The notes: generated by a model not told the origin, from the letters alone. 64,000 bases of DNA from JAJXXT01 sp963764465 (GCA_963764465.1 CAVXSO010000002.1:759987-823986), one strand, 5' to 3'; shown: positions 7,246-16,168, counted from the first letter of the stretch. A program made the numbers and translations.

Positions 7246-7550
7246 CGGCACTCCTATGGCGGGCGTTACGAACAGCGGTGGGGTCGGCTCGTCAGCGTCA
7301 CGGCAGGTGTCCCGTTTTTGATACGGAACACCTGAAATTGATGAATGAAAGGTAAGCCGAGGCCGCCCGCGCCGCTAGGTGTAAAAAATCGGGAAACGCC
7401 CAAAAACCGCCTTCGTTTCTTGCGTTCCTGACATACACCTTGCAATTTCCGGGAATTGGCTTGCGTACCTGACCTGAGCGACATACAAAAAATGATATTC
7501 CTCGCGACGCTCCGCCCTCACCTTCATTGCGCCGGAAGCTTCCGAACCCT
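7246..7550. other. Non-coding interval with an 11-bp inverted repeat
   Basis: About 370 bases lie between the PEP-CTERM start and the ATG at 7618, locally less GC-rich than the surroundings. I see no convincing gene; the short minus-strand ORFs here have poor composition. An inverted repeat AGGTGTCCCGT (7305-7315) / ACGGAACACCT (7323-7333), one mismatch, lies 60 bases upstream of the PEP-CTERM start and may be an operator or a leader hairpin. Confidence 0.5.
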
Positions 7551-7592
7551 TTGGTAAATCCTATTGACACGAAAATAGGAACATCCTAACTT
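7551..7592 (+). promoter_or_regulatory. Rightward phage promoter with two operators
   Basis: TTGACA (7564-7569) and TAACTT (7587-7592) are 17 bases apart. A perfect palindrome TAGGAACATCCTA (7576-7588) covers the spacer and -10. A weaker copy, TTGGTAAATCCTA (7551-7563), lies upstream with its centre 25 bp away, the same spacing as the operator pair at 6005-6042. It drives the three-gene operon starting at 7618. Confidence 0.75.
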
Positions 7593-7617
7593 CGCCTCCT
7601 CACGACCGGAGGCGCCC

Positions 7618-7887
7618 ATGCCATTCCCAACGCCGCCCACACCGTCAGCGGCACAGCCACCCGGGTCCACCCAGCCCAACCCCGTCTCCATCGCGCACGA
7701 CCTCGCGGCGCTGGTCCGCCTCGGTCAGGCGATGCGGGCCGAAACAATCCGCCTCCAGCATGAACAGGACGCGTTCTGGCACGCCTGCCGCGCCCGCGCC
7801 GCCGACCTCGCCGCCAGCCGCCTCGCCGCCGCCCATCTCGCCGCCCCCCACCTCGTCGTCTCCCACCTCGTTGCCTCCCCGCAATGA
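7618..7887 (+). CDS. Unknown protein, first gene of repressor-controlled operon
   Basis: This 89-residue protein has a GGAGG eight bases upstream of ATG 7618. The N-terminus is Pro/Thr/Ser rich, the middle is a likely helix (LAALVRLGQAMRAETIRLQH), and the C-terminus repeats a His-Leu pattern (AHLAAPHLVVSHLVAS) from near-repeated codons. No family is recognised. Its stop overlaps the next start (ATGA). Control by the phage operator suggests a lysogenic-conversion or early-lytic role; this is inference. Confidence 0.65.
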   Translation: MPFPTPPTPSAAQPPGSTQPNPVSIAHDLAALVRLGQAMRAETIRLQHEQDAFWHACRARAADLAASRLAAAHLAAPHLVVSHLVASPQ

Positions 7888-8267
7888 CCACCCATCCCGC
7901 CAAATCCGCCGCGCACCCCACGGCCCCGCGACCGACGGGCGGCCCCTACGCGCCCTACGCCGTCAACGCCGCGCCGCTGGAACTCGCGGAGGCGCTGGCC
8001 ACCGCCTGGCGCCTGCACGCAACCCTGCTCGCCATCGCCCGCGCCGCGGACCCTGGTCCGGATCGATCCGCCAACGAAGCGGTCGCGGAAACCTTCCGCC
8101 GCGCCCTGCTGCCGCTGGACGCGCTGCTCGCACCCCACCGCGCGCCGCCAGACCCGCCCACCGCCGCCCGCGCGCGGGACCGCCTCGCCTGCCTCATCGC
8201 CCAGGGCCGCCGCCTCGCGCGGGCGCTCCACCCGGCACCATCCACCGTCCTGCGTGACGCCGCCTGA
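7884..8267 (+). CDS. Unknown protein, second gene of repressor-controlled operon
   Basis: This 127-residue protein is largely helical, for example ELAEALATAWRLHATLLAIA and ARDRLACLIAQGRRLARAL. It has no signal peptide, membrane segment or metal motif. Start and stop overlap both neighbours, so translation is coupled. I do not recognise it. Confidence 0.65.
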   Translation: MTTHPAKSAAHPTAPRPTGGPYAPYAVNAAPLELAEALATAWRLHATLLAIARAADPGPDRSANEAVAETFRRALLPLDALLAPHRAPPDPPTAARARDRLACLIAQGRRLARALHPAPSTVLRDAA

Positions 8268-8656
8268 TGTTCCGCACCTCATCCGCGTCCGAAACATCAG
8301 CCATGCCACGGGCTTCCAGTCACGCCCGGCGCGGCCATCCGCGCCCGCCGCGCGCCATCCTCCCGCGCCTCGCCGCCGAGGACCCCGCACAGCACGTCCG
8401 CCTCCTCGCCAACTTCCTCAACGGCATGATCGCGAGCGCGGAACTGCGGCGTCTGCCGGTCCAGACGCTGGTGCGCATCCGTTACGTGCAGATGCAGCTC
8501 GCCTTCGCGGCGGAGCGGCTGCAAAGCCCGCCGCGCCGGCGGCGCTGGCTCGCCCGCTGCTCGCCCGCCTGCTTCACGCGACCCGCCTGCTTCACCCGAA
8601 TTGACGCACAGAAATTCACAGACACATGCTTCGTTTCAAGCCGCCCGATCCCGTAA
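8267..8656 (+). CDS. Unknown protein, third gene of repressor-controlled operon
   Basis: This 129-residue protein has its ATG overlapping the preceding stop (TGATG). The first 40 residues are basic and low complexity. The core, DPAQHVRLLANFLNGMIASA followed by VQTLVRIRYVQMQLAFAAER, looks like a compact helical domain. The tail contains a short repeated CFTR motif (CSPACFTRPACFTR). Function is unknown. It may mark the right end of phage-controlled DNA, as the next gene is a two-component-type regulator with its own ribosome site. Confidence 0.62.
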   Translation: MFRTSSASETSAMPRASSHARRGHPRPPRAILPRLAAEDPAQHVRLLANFLNGMIASAELRRLPVQTLVRIRYVQMQLAFAAERLQSPPRRRRWLARCSPACFTRPACFTRIDAQKFTDTCFVSSRPIP

Positions 8657-8749
8657 CCTCCGCTCCGAGGCCTCGCGCGGCACCCATGCCGCGCCCTGCT
8701 GACGTGTCGAGCTTGAGTTCGAGGCCGCCGGTCGAAGCAGGAGTCATGT

Positions 8750-9466
8750 ATGACAGCTCGTATGCGCGTTCTGGTGGCCGAGCGGGATGAGGCCCGCCGC
8801 GCCGATCTCGTCTTCGTCGCGATGGACGAGGGAATCGACGTGGATTTCGCCACCAGCGCGGCGGAGGCCACCGCCATGCTCGCGCAGCGGCAACGTTTCG
8901 CCGCCGCCATCATCGCGGTCGCGCTGCCGGACGATGACGGCCTCACCCTCATCTCGCGGCTGCGCGCCGCGGGCGTGCGCATCCCGCTCCTGCTCGCCGG
9001 CGACGTGGAGGCCGACAACATCATCGTCCGCGGGCTCGATGCCGGGGCCAGCGACGTCATCGCCTATCCGTTCCGCCCCTCGGTGCTGCGCGCGCGCCTG
9101 CGTGCGCAGCTGCGCGGTTTCGCCACGGTCACGGAGCGCCACCTCAGCCTCGGCCCTTATCGTTTCGATACCGAGGCGCGCACCCTGCTCAACCCGCTCA
9201 ACAACCGCCGCGCGAAGCTGACGGAAAAGGAAACCGCCCTGCTGCGCTACCTGCACCGCGCCGGCGGCCGCTCCGTGAGCCGCGACGAGCTGCTGCGGGA
9301 GGTCTGGGGCTACGCGCCGGACGCGAGCTCCCATACCGTCGCCACCCACATCCACCGCCTGCGCCGCAAGATCGAGGCGGAAACCGGCGGCCCGCACCTC
9401 GTCGCGAACGACGAGCGCGGCTACCGGCTGGAGCTGGCCTGGCTCCCCGCCGACGCCGCGGACTGA
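8750..9466 (+). CDS. OmpR-type response regulator with degenerate receiver
   Basis: This 238-residue protein has a receiver-like fold (1-120) and a C-terminal winged helix (LTEKETALLRYLHRAGGRSV, then HTVATHIHRLRRKIE). AGGAG sits six bases before ATG 8750. Key receiver residues are missing: the phosphoacceptor position in IIAVALPDDDG is Ala56, the conserved Lys before Pro-Phe is Tyr106, and the usual acidic pair near residue 10 is Ala-Glu. It therefore probably works without phosphorylation. No histidine kinase is adjacent. Its 3' end overlaps the convergent HAD gene by 46 bases. Confidence 0.88.
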   Translation: MTARMRVLVAERDEARRADLVFVAMDEGIDVDFATSAAEATAMLAQRQRFAAAIIAVALPDDDGLTLISRLRAAGVRIPLLLAGDVEADNIIVRGLDAGASDVIAYPFRPSVLRARLRAQLRGFATVTERHLSLGPYRFDTEARTLLNPLNNRRAKLTEKETALLRYLHRAGGRSVSRDELLREVWGYAPDASSHTVATHIHRLRRKIEAETGGPHLVANDERGYRLELAWLPADAAD

Positions 9467-10104
9467 AGCAGCCCCCGCACCGCCCCGAGGTCCGCGAGCA
9501 CGAAGCGGCACAGCGCGCGGATCTCGTCCGCCGGCGCCATCAGGTCCGGCACCATCGCCACCGCCATCCCCGCCGCATGCGCCGCGCGCACGCCGGGGGC
9601 GGAATCCTCCACCGCCAGGCACCGCTCCGGCGCCACGCCCAGCCGTTCCGCCGCCAGCAGGAACACATCCGGGTGCGGCTTGCCGCGCGCCACGTCGTCG
9701 CGCCCCACCACGCTCGCCAGGCGATGCCGCAGCCCCGCACTCGCGAGGTTCGCCTCCGCCGTCGCCCGCCGCGCGGATGTCGCGACGGCGCAGGGCAGCG
9801 GCAGCACAGCGCAATGCGCGAGCAGCGTGTCCGCCCCCGGCTTCGCCCGCACGCCTCCGGCCAGCGCCCGCCCGTAGCGCTCCGCCCGCAGCCGGTCGAA
9901 TTCCGCCAGCGGAAAATCCGTCCCGAAATGGCGCAGGACGCTCTCCGCCGTCTCCACCGCCGGCAGCCCGACCAGTCCGTGGAAGAACGCCTCGCTGCCG
10001 GGGTAGCCCAGCTCCGCCGCCGCCTCCACGCGCGCCGAGAAATACACGAGCTCGGTATCGAGCAGCGTGCCATCCATGTCGAAGACCACGGCCGCGAAAC
10101 TCAT
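9421..10104 (-). CDS. HAD-superfamily sugar-phosphatase/phosphoglycolate-type hydrolase
   Basis: This 227-residue protein contains the HAD signature FDMDGTLLDTE at the N-terminus (nucleophile Asp and acid/base Asp), a helical cap, ATSARRATAEANLASAGL with motif II, and GKPHPDVFLLAAERLG plus AVEDSAPGV for motifs III and IV. Members hydrolyse small phosphoesters such as phosphoglycolate, beta-phosphoglucose or sugar phosphates; specificity cannot be read here. The gene overlaps the end of the response regulator on the opposite strand. Confidence 0.88.
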   Translation of the reverse strand: MSFAAVVFDMDGTLLDTELVYFSARVEAAAELGYPGSEAFFHGLVGLPAVETAESVLRHFGTDFPLAEFDRLRAERYGRALAGGVRAKPGADTLLAHCAVLPLPCAVATSARRATAEANLASAGLRHRLASVVGRDDVARGKPHPDVFLLAAERLGVAPERCLAVEDSAPGVRAAHAAGMAVAMVPDLMAPADEIRALCRFVLADLGAVRGLLQSAASAGSQASSSR

Positions 10105-10137
10105 GTGCCCGGGCCTAGGGCGAAGCCGCTTGCCGTG

Positions 10138-10929
10138 TCACGCCCGTGGCCTGTCGCCCAGGATCGCGGCCAGCGCCGGCTCGATCAGGGCGGCCATCCG
10201 CGCCTGCGTCTGCGCCGTCGGGTGCAGCGGCGGCTGCGGCGGGGTGAGCAGCGGGTCCATGAACAGCGCCGCGTCCACCGCGCCGCCATGCTCGAACAGC
10301 CCGGTCACGTCCACGTAGGTCACGCCCGGCACCTTGCCCGCGCCATAGCGCGCCGCCAGCCCCGCGTTGATCTCCTGCGTCGTCCGGGAAATCCACGCGC
10401 TGCGGATGCTCGGCAGCACGCTCATCAGCACGATGCCCATCTGCTTCTGCTTCTGCCGGCACAGCCGCAGCACCGCGTCGATGCCGGCGAGCGTATCGGC
10501 CGCCCCCCAGTGCGGCGCGCCCATGTTGTTGGCGCCGATCAGCAGCACCGCGGCCCTGGGGTGCATCGCGTCCAGCTCGCCGTGGATCAGCCGCCACAGC
10601 AGATGGCTCGTCGCATCTCCCTTGAACCCGAGGTTGATCGCGCCCCGCCCGCCATAGAAATGTTCCCATACCGGCACGAAATCGCGCCACGCCGGCGGCC
10701 CCTTTTCCTCGTAGTCCTGGGTGATGCTGTCGCCCAGCATCAGCAGCTCCGGGCGCGCGTGCCTGATCTCCGCCTGCTTGGCGTAGAACCGCTCGCGCCA
10801 CCAGCGCGTGGACATGCGGTCGATCGGCACGGCCGCCAGCGGCACGCGCGCCAGGGCAGGGGGCGCGAACAGCGGGGCGGAAAGCATGGGCGCCGCCAGC
10901 GAGGCGGCAAGGATCGAGCGTCGGCGCAT
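10138..10929 (-). CDS. Exported GDSL/SGNH-family esterase
   Basis: This 263-residue protein has a signal peptide (ILAASLAAPMLSAPLFAPPA) and SGNH hydrolase blocks: LLMLGDSITQDY (nucleophile Ser), a Gly block near INLGFKGDAT, GANNMG (Asn) and a C-terminal PPLHPTAQ (catalytic His). It probably acts on acetylated or lipid esters in the periplasm. GAGGGAG precedes ATG 10929. That ATG shares one base with the stop of the CoA-transferase gene, so it is the last gene of the acyl-CoA cluster. Confidence 0.88.
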   Translation of the reverse strand: MRRRSILAASLAAPMLSAPLFAPPALARVPLAAVPIDRMSTRWWRERFYAKQAEIRHARPELLMLGDSITQDYEEKGPPAWRDFVPVWEHFYGGRGAINLGFKGDATSHLLWRLIHGELDAMHPRAAVLLIGANNMGAPHWGAADTLAGIDAVLRLCRQKQKQMGIVLMSVLPSIRSAWISRTTQEINAGLAARYGAGKVPGVTYVDVTGLFEHGGAVDAALFMDPLLTPPQPPLHPTAQTQARMAALIEPALAAILGDRPRA

Positions 10930-12083
10930 CACACTCCCTCGGTTGCTTGTGGCAGGCTCCCAAGCACTTCCGCCGTGTGCTCGCCAAGCCTCGGCGCCGG
11001 CAGCGTAACGGCGAGCGGCGTCGCGGAAAACGCCGCCACCGGCGCCAGCGTGCGTATCCGCCCCTCGCTCGGGTGCTCCATCTCGCGCAGCACCCCCGCC
11101 TCGCGCACATAGGCATCGCCCGGCAGGTCCGAAAGCGCCAGCGCCCGCCCGTGCGGAATATCGAGCCGCGTCAGCGCCGCGAGCCACGCCTCGGTGGACC
11201 GTTTCGGGAAATGCCGGGCCAGCAGCGCGTGCAGCGCCGGCATGTTCTCCGCCCGCGCGCGGATCGTGGCGAAGCGCGGCTCCTCCAGCACGGCCGCGAT
11301 CCCCATCTCCCCCAGCAGGCGGGACCAATGCGCGTGCGAAACGAGCACCACGCACACATGCCCGTCGCTGGTGGCAAACGGCCGCCGCTCCGGGTCCAGC
11401 GTGCGCGCATAGCCCAGGCTCGCGGGGTTGCCGTCCTGCGTGAACCCCGACAGGTGCTCGGACAGCGCGAACGAAGCAAACGCCTCGAACATCGGCACGT
11501 GCACCGCCTGGCCCCGCCCGCTCCGCTCGCGCGCGAACAGCGCCATCACGATGGACTGCGCCAGCACATGCCCCGTGATCTTGTCGGCGATCACGCTGGG
11601 TGCGTAGCGCGGCCCCCGCTCGTCCGCGTTCAGGCTCGCGAACCCGGTCTCGCCCTGGATGATGTCGTCATAGACCGGCGTCTCCGCCCGGCTGCTGCCG
11701 GCCCGGAACCCGGAGGCCGAGGCATGCACCAGCCGCGGATGCAGCGCGCACAATGTTTCGGCATCGATCCCGAGGCGCCGCGCCGCACCGCTTCGCATGT
11801 TGTGCACCAGCACGTCCGCGCCCGCCACCAGCCGCGCCAGGTGGCCGCGTCCTTCCTCTGTCTTCAAATCCAGCACCACGCTGCGCTTGTTGCGGTTGAG
11901 GTTGAGGAAATGCGCGCCCATGTCCGCCGACCGCCGCGGCCCGATCGCGCGCGAGGGGTCGCCCTCCGGCGGCTCCACCTTGATCACGTCCGCCCCCGCA
12001 TCGCCCAAAACCTGCGTCGCCAGCGGCCCCAGCACGATGGTGGACAAATCCACCACCCGCACGCCGGCGAGCGGCCCGCTCAT
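10929..12083 (-). CDS. Family III CoA-transferase (CaiB/BaiF)
   Basis: This 384-residue protein starts MSGPLAGVRVVDLSTIVLGP and continues through LGDAGADVIKVEPPEGDPSR, the standard N-terminus of formyl-CoA transferase/CaiB-type enzymes. The conserved catalytic Asp is in PVYDDIIQGETGF. It moves CoA between carboxylic acids, and with the adjoining acyl-CoA dehydrogenase probably activates and oxidises a specific acid. Its start overlaps the dehydrogenase stop (ATGA). The substrate is unknown. Confidence 0.92.
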   Translation of the reverse strand: MSGPLAGVRVVDLSTIVLGPLATQVLGDAGADVIKVEPPEGDPSRAIGPRRSADMGAHFLNLNRNKRSVVLDLKTEEGRGHLARLVAGADVLVHNMRSGAARRLGIDAETLCALHPRLVHASASGFRAGSSRAETPVYDDIIQGETGFASLNADERGPRYAPSVIADKITGHVLAQSIVMALFARERSGRGQAVHVPMFEAFASFALSEHLSGFTQDGNPASLGYARTLDPERRPFATSDGHVCVVLVSHAHWSRLLGEMGIAAVLEEPRFATIRARAENMPALHALLARHFPKRSTEAWLAALTRLDIPHGRALALSDLPGDAYVREAGVLREMEHPSEGRIRTLAPVAAFSATPLAVTLPAPRLGEHTAEVLGSLPQATEGV

Positions 12084-13262
12084 CGCCTCTCCTCCGGCCC
12101 AAGCAGCCCGCGCGCGATGATGTTGCGCTGGATCTGGTTCGTTCCCTCCACGATCTGCAGCACCTTCGCGTCGCGCATGTACTGCCCGATGCGATACTCG
12201 GCCGAAATCCCCGCCGCCCCGTGCAGCTGCACCGCGTCGGTCGCCACCTTCATCGCCGCATCGGTCGCGAAACATTTCGCCACCGCCGCCGCCTGCGCCA
12301 GCTCCGCGCCCGCAACACCCCGGTCGATCATCGCGGCCGCCTTCCACGTCAGCGCCCGCGCCGCTTCCACGGCAATCGCCATGTCCGCCAGCATCCAGCG
12401 CAGCCCCTGGAAATCGGTCAGCGCCCGCCCGAACCCCCGCCGCCCGCGCAGAAACTCCACGCTCAGGTCCAGCGCCCCCTGCGCCAGCCCCACCGCGCGC
12501 GCCGCGATCATCGGCCGGGAGGTGTTGAACGCCTCCATCACCTGCTTGAACCCGGCCCCTTCCTCGCCCAGCAGCGCCTCGGCCGGCAACATCACGTCAT
12601 CGAAGAACAGCGGCGAGGACGGCACGCCCCGCGCCCCCATCTTCTCCTCCTTGCGCCCGACGCTGAATCCCTTCGTCCCTTTCTCCACCACGAAGAAGTT
12701 GACGGCACCCCGCTCGGCCTCCCCCGTGCGCGTCGTGCCGGTTTGGGCCGCCACCACAACGAAATCCGCCAGTGCGGCGTTGGTGCACCAGATCTTCTGC
12801 CCCGAAAGCCGCCAGCCCATTCCCCTCACGCCGCGCGCGCGTGCGTATCCCCTGGATGTCGGAGCCCGATTGCGCCTCGGTGGTGGAAAACGCGGCCCGC
12901 AGCGAGCCATCCGCCAGCCCCGGCAGAAACCGCCGCTTCTGCGCCTCGGAGCCGGCGGCCAGCAGCGCGCAGATCGGCAGCCACTGCACCACCAGCAGGT
13001 ACGCCGTGTTGTAGCAGACCCGCCCGAACTCCTCGACCGCGACGCACGCCGCGAGGTGGCTGCCCATGCCCCCATGCTCGCCTCCGTACTCCGGCGGAAA
13101 GGGCAGGGTGAACAGCCCCAGCTCGCGCAGCAGGTCGAACATGTCCTGCGGGTACTCCCCGCTCGCGTCGATCGCCGCCGCCCTTGGCGCCACCCGCTCG
13201 GCCGCCACCCGCCGCACCAGGTCGCGCACCGCCACCTGTTCCTCGCTCAGCACGATGTCCAT
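12080..13262 (-). pseudogene. Acyl-CoA dehydrogenase, split by a 1-bp frameshift
   Basis: Residues 1-145 are read from ATG 13262 (MDIVLSEEQVAVRDLVRRVA, FSTTEAQSGSDIQGIRTRA). The rest is one frame over (WRLSGQKIWCTNA ... VLQIVEGTNQIQRNIIARGL). The break lies at 12816-12825 within runs of three and four G on the coding strand. The span is 1183 bases, one more than a 393-residue protein needs. Both halves are well conserved, including the C-terminal EGTNQIQRN. The enzyme would oxidise an acyl-CoA with FAD. A consensus error is at least as likely as a real mutation. Confidence 0.85.
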
Positions 13263-13304
13263 GAAACCCTCCCGCGCGATGCTCGCGAGAGGTGCCGCCT
13301 CACG

Positions 13305-14141
13305 TCAAGCGAACAGGAACCACACCGTCATCGCCGCCCCGGCCCCGATCGAATACCACCCGAACGGATCGAGTGCGGGGCTGTTCATCGCGCGGTGGAA
13401 ATAGCGCATCAGGAACCAGGTGCTCAGCCACGCCACCACCCCCGCCGCCACCGCGCCCATCGCGGCGATGCCGAACATCTCGTGCGGCACCCCCGCGCGC
13501 AGCAGCTTCGGCACTTCCAGCACCGTCGCGCCGAGGATGATCGGCGTCGCGATCAGGAAGGAGAAATGCGCCGCGTCCTCGTGGTTGATGCCGCGCGCCA
13601 GCCCCCCCACCATCGTCGCACCTGACCGCGACATGCCCGGTATCAGCGCCAGGCACTGCCACAGCCCGATCACCAGCGCATCCGTCGTCGAAAGCTCGGA
13701 AAGCGGCCGCGTCGCCCGCGCGCGGGAGCGTTCGCCCGCCATCAGCATCAGCCCGTTCACGATCAGGAAGATCGAGGCCACCAGCGGCACGCCGAACAGG
13801 TTGCGGAAGAAATGCTCCAGCGTGAACCCCAGGATCACCGCCGGAATGGTCGCGATCACGATCAGCAGGAACACGCGCCGGCTCTCGCGCTTGTGGTGCT
13901 CGCTGCCCATGCCCAGGATCCCGCCCAGGATCGCCAGCCAGTCGCGCCAGAAATACCCCAGCAGCGCGGTCGCGGTGCCCACGTGCAGCATCACCAGGAA
14001 CGGCAGGAACGACGGCGCGTGCTGGTCGAGGTGCCAGCGAAACAGCGCCGGCAGCGTCACCGCGTGCCCGAGCGAGCTCACGGGAAACAGCTCGGTCGCC
14101 CCCTGGACGATAGCGATAACAAGGGCCTGGAAAGCGGTCAT
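13305..14141 (-). CDS. uppP: Undecaprenyl-diphosphatase (BacA/UppP)
   Basis: This 278-residue integral membrane protein begins with ALVIAIVQGATELFPVSSLG, the conserved E...PVSSxGH active-site segment, and later has PGMSRSGATM, the second UppP signature. Multiple membrane segments fill the remainder. It dephosphorylates undecaprenyl diphosphate to recycle the lipid carrier for peptidoglycan and confers bacitracin tolerance. Length is normal for the family. It reads toward the acyl-CoA dehydrogenase gene but is separated from it by 42 bases. Confidence 0.96.
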   Translation of the reverse strand: MTAFQALVIAIVQGATELFPVSSLGHAVTLPALFRWHLDQHAPSFLPFLVMLHVGTATALLGYFWRDWLAILGGILGMGSEHHKRESRRVFLLIVIATIPAVILGFTLEHFFRNLFGVPLVASIFLIVNGLMLMAGERSRARATRPLSELSTTDALVIGLWQCLALIPGMSRSGATMVGGLARGINHEDAAHFSFLIATPIILGATVLEVPKLLRAGVPHEMFGIAAMGAVAAGVVAWLSTWFLMRYFHRAMNSPALDPFGWYSIGAGAAMTVWFLFA

Positions 14142-14354
14142 GCGGCCTCAACGAAAGGTACGTGCACGGGGTGCGGGTTCATCATGGCGAAATCGTGGTG
14201 CGGGACTCGGCTCTACAAACTGGATCGGGCTCGGGCGTGCCCGTTTTTCCCCCGCCCTGCAACCGTTCCGGCTCCCGCGCGCCCCGGCCGCCCGCGCCCC
14301 AACCCTTGACGCCCCAACCCTTGACGGCACGCCCCCGCCGGTCCCCATGGCCGC

Positions 14355-15572
14355 ATGCAGGTCGCCGCCGCCCTCATCTTCGCCGCCACCTACCTCGTCA
14401 TGGCGGCCGGCCGCGTCCCCGCCTGGCAGGTGGAGCGGGCAGGGGCCGCCTTCATCGGCGCCGTCCTCATGGTGACGACCGGCGTGCTGACGCTCAACCA
14501 GGCCTTCGCCGCCATCGACCTCGGCACCATCCTTCTCCTCCTCGGCATGATGGTCGTCGCCGCCTCGCTCGCCGCCAGCGGCTGCTTCGCCCTCGCGACG
14601 GAGGCGCTGGTCGCGCGCGTCCGCCACCCGCTGGCGCTGCTCGCCATCATCGTCATCGCCACCGCGCTGCTCTCCGCACTGCTCGTCAACGACACGATCT
14701 GCGTCGTCCTCGCCCCCCTCGTGCTCGCCATCGCGCGGCGCTTCCAGCGCGACCCGGTGCCCTACCTCATCGCGGTTGCCGTCGGCTCCAATGTCGGCGG
14801 CGAGGCAACCCTCACCGGCAACCCGCAGAACATGATCGTCGGCGCCGCCTCCGCCATCCCGTACCGCGCCTTCGCCGCCGCCCTCACGCCCCCGGCACTC
14901 TTCGGCGCGGTGCTCGCCATCGCCCTCATCGCGCTGCTCTGGCCGGGCGAGTTCATCGGCACCCGGCTTGAGCCCATCGCGGCCGAACCCGCGCACCTCG
15001 ACCGCGCCCTGGTGCTGAAGGGCCTGCTCGTCGCCGCCGCCCTGGTGATCGCCCTCTTCGCCGGCGTGCCGCCGCCGGAGGCAGCGCTCGCGGGGGCCGC
15101 CGTCACCATCGCCAGCCGCCGCCTGCCCACGCGCGCCCTGCTGGACAAGGTGGACTGGGAACTTCTCGTGATGTTCTCCGGCCTCTTCGTTGTCGTGCAC
15201 GGGCTGGAGGTCACGCTGCTCACGCCCCGGGCCATCGCCGGCATCGGCCACCTGGTGCTGGACGGGGCGCTCGACCGCATGCCCGTCCTCGGCATCGCGA
15301 CGGCGGTGCTGTCCAACATCGTCTCCAACGTTCCCGCGGTGCTGGTGCTGAAGCCCTTCGTCGCCGCCCTGCCAGACCCCGCCCGCGCCTGGCGCGTCGT
15401 CGCCATGGCCTCGACCTTCGCCGGCAATTTCACCATCCTGGGCTCGGTCGCCAACCTCATCGTCGTGCAGCAGGCCCGCAACGACGGGGTCGCGATCGGC
15501 TTCTGGACCTATTTCCGCGTCGGCGCCCCGCTCACGCTGGCCACCATCCTGTTCGGTCTTTGGTGGCTATGA
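14355..15572 (+). CDS. Ion transporter superfamily (ArsB/CitMHS/SLC13-like) permease
   Basis: This 405-residue polytopic protein shows two symmetric re-entrant motifs typical of the IT superfamily: ALLVNDTICVVLAPLVLAI with GEATLTGNPQNMIVGAA, and VLSNIVSNVPAVLVLK with FTILGSVANLIVVQQA. These pore loops bind the anion and coupling cation. Dicarboxylate, arsenite or Na+/H+ exchange are all possible; nothing nearby specifies which. The start ATG is at 14355. Confidence 0.87.
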   Translation: MQVAAALIFAATYLVMAAGRVPAWQVERAGAAFIGAVLMVTTGVLTLNQAFAAIDLGTILLLLGMMVVAASLAASGCFALATEALVARVRHPLALLAIIVIATALLSALLVNDTICVVLAPLVLAIARRFQRDPVPYLIAVAVGSNVGGEATLTGNPQNMIVGAASAIPYRAFAAALTPPALFGAVLAIALIALLWPGEFIGTRLEPIAAEPAHLDRALVLKGLLVAAALVIALFAGVPPPEAALAGAAVTIASRRLPTRALLDKVDWELLVMFSGLFVVVHGLEVTLLTPRAIAGIGHLVLDGALDRMPVLGIATAVLSNIVSNVPAVLVLKPFVAALPDPARAWRVVAMASTFAGNFTILGSVANLIVVQQARNDGVAIGFWTYFRVGAPLTLATILFGLWWL

Positions 15573-15590
15573 GGAAACCAAATCGCCTTC

Positions 15591-15926
15591 CTAAAGGTAT
15601 GTGCGCTTGTCGTAATAGCGGCCAGCCACCCCGTGCTCCGAGGTCGGACGCGGCGGCCGGAAACGCTGGAAAAGCGCCCGCAGCTCGTCATAGGGCGCAT
15701 CCCCAAAACCGGCGGCGACGAATGCGTCCTTCGTCATGAACGCCGCCAGGCCCAGCGGCGCATAATGCTCCGGCAAACCCAGCCGCCGGATCGCCGCCAG
15801 GATCTGCGGTGCCGTGTACGTCTCCCCGGCACCGTAGTCATGCGCCAGCGCCGGTCCGAGCGCGCCGGCAAACTGCCTGGCCACCGCCACGATCCGCCGC
15901 TTCTCCAGGAACGAAAAGATAGCCAT
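15591..15926 (-). CDS. Conserved hypothetical protein (111 aa)
   Basis: The start is taken at ATG 15926 (MAIFSFLEKRRIVAVARQFA), which has GGGAG just upstream; the longer frame to 16151 has poor sequence. The protein contains AHDYGAGETYTAPQILAAIR, GLPEHYAPLGLAAFMTKDAF, and a conserved-looking tail (GRYYDKRTYL). It is probably cytoplasmic. I recognise it only as a small uncharacterised family of similar length. Confidence 0.7.
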   Translation of the reverse strand: MAIFSFLEKRRIVAVARQFAGALGPALAHDYGAGETYTAPQILAAIRRLGLPEHYAPLGLAAFMTKDAFVAAGFGDAPYDELRALFQRFRPPRPTSEHGVAGRYYDKRTYL

Positions 15927-16168
15927 TCTGCTCCCGCCACGAACGCGCTTCACGCGGATATAGGCACGCCCGGCAGAAGCCGCCAGCAGCCCGTCGCGGA
16001 CCGCCTCGCCCCCCCGCCACTGCCAGGCAACGGCACCTCGTCGTCGCCATCTCGACCAGCGCCACCAATTTCCCCATCCTGTGCCCGGTCGCCAATCCTC
16101 TCCCGGCGCGACCGGCACGCAACGAAGGCGCCGCATCGCCTTCCGGCTCATTCGGCAATGAGGCTCAC

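Noticed and set aside
8656..8750. Phage attachment site at the right end
   Set aside because: No tRNA, integrase or duplicated core sequence is seen here; the second copy would be outside the window, so it cannot be judged.
10947..13625. 892-residue open frame on the plus strand
   Set aside because: It is antisense to the CoA-transferase and acyl-CoA dehydrogenase genes, has an Arg/Pro/His-rich composition and no homology; high GC removes stop codons from shadow frames.
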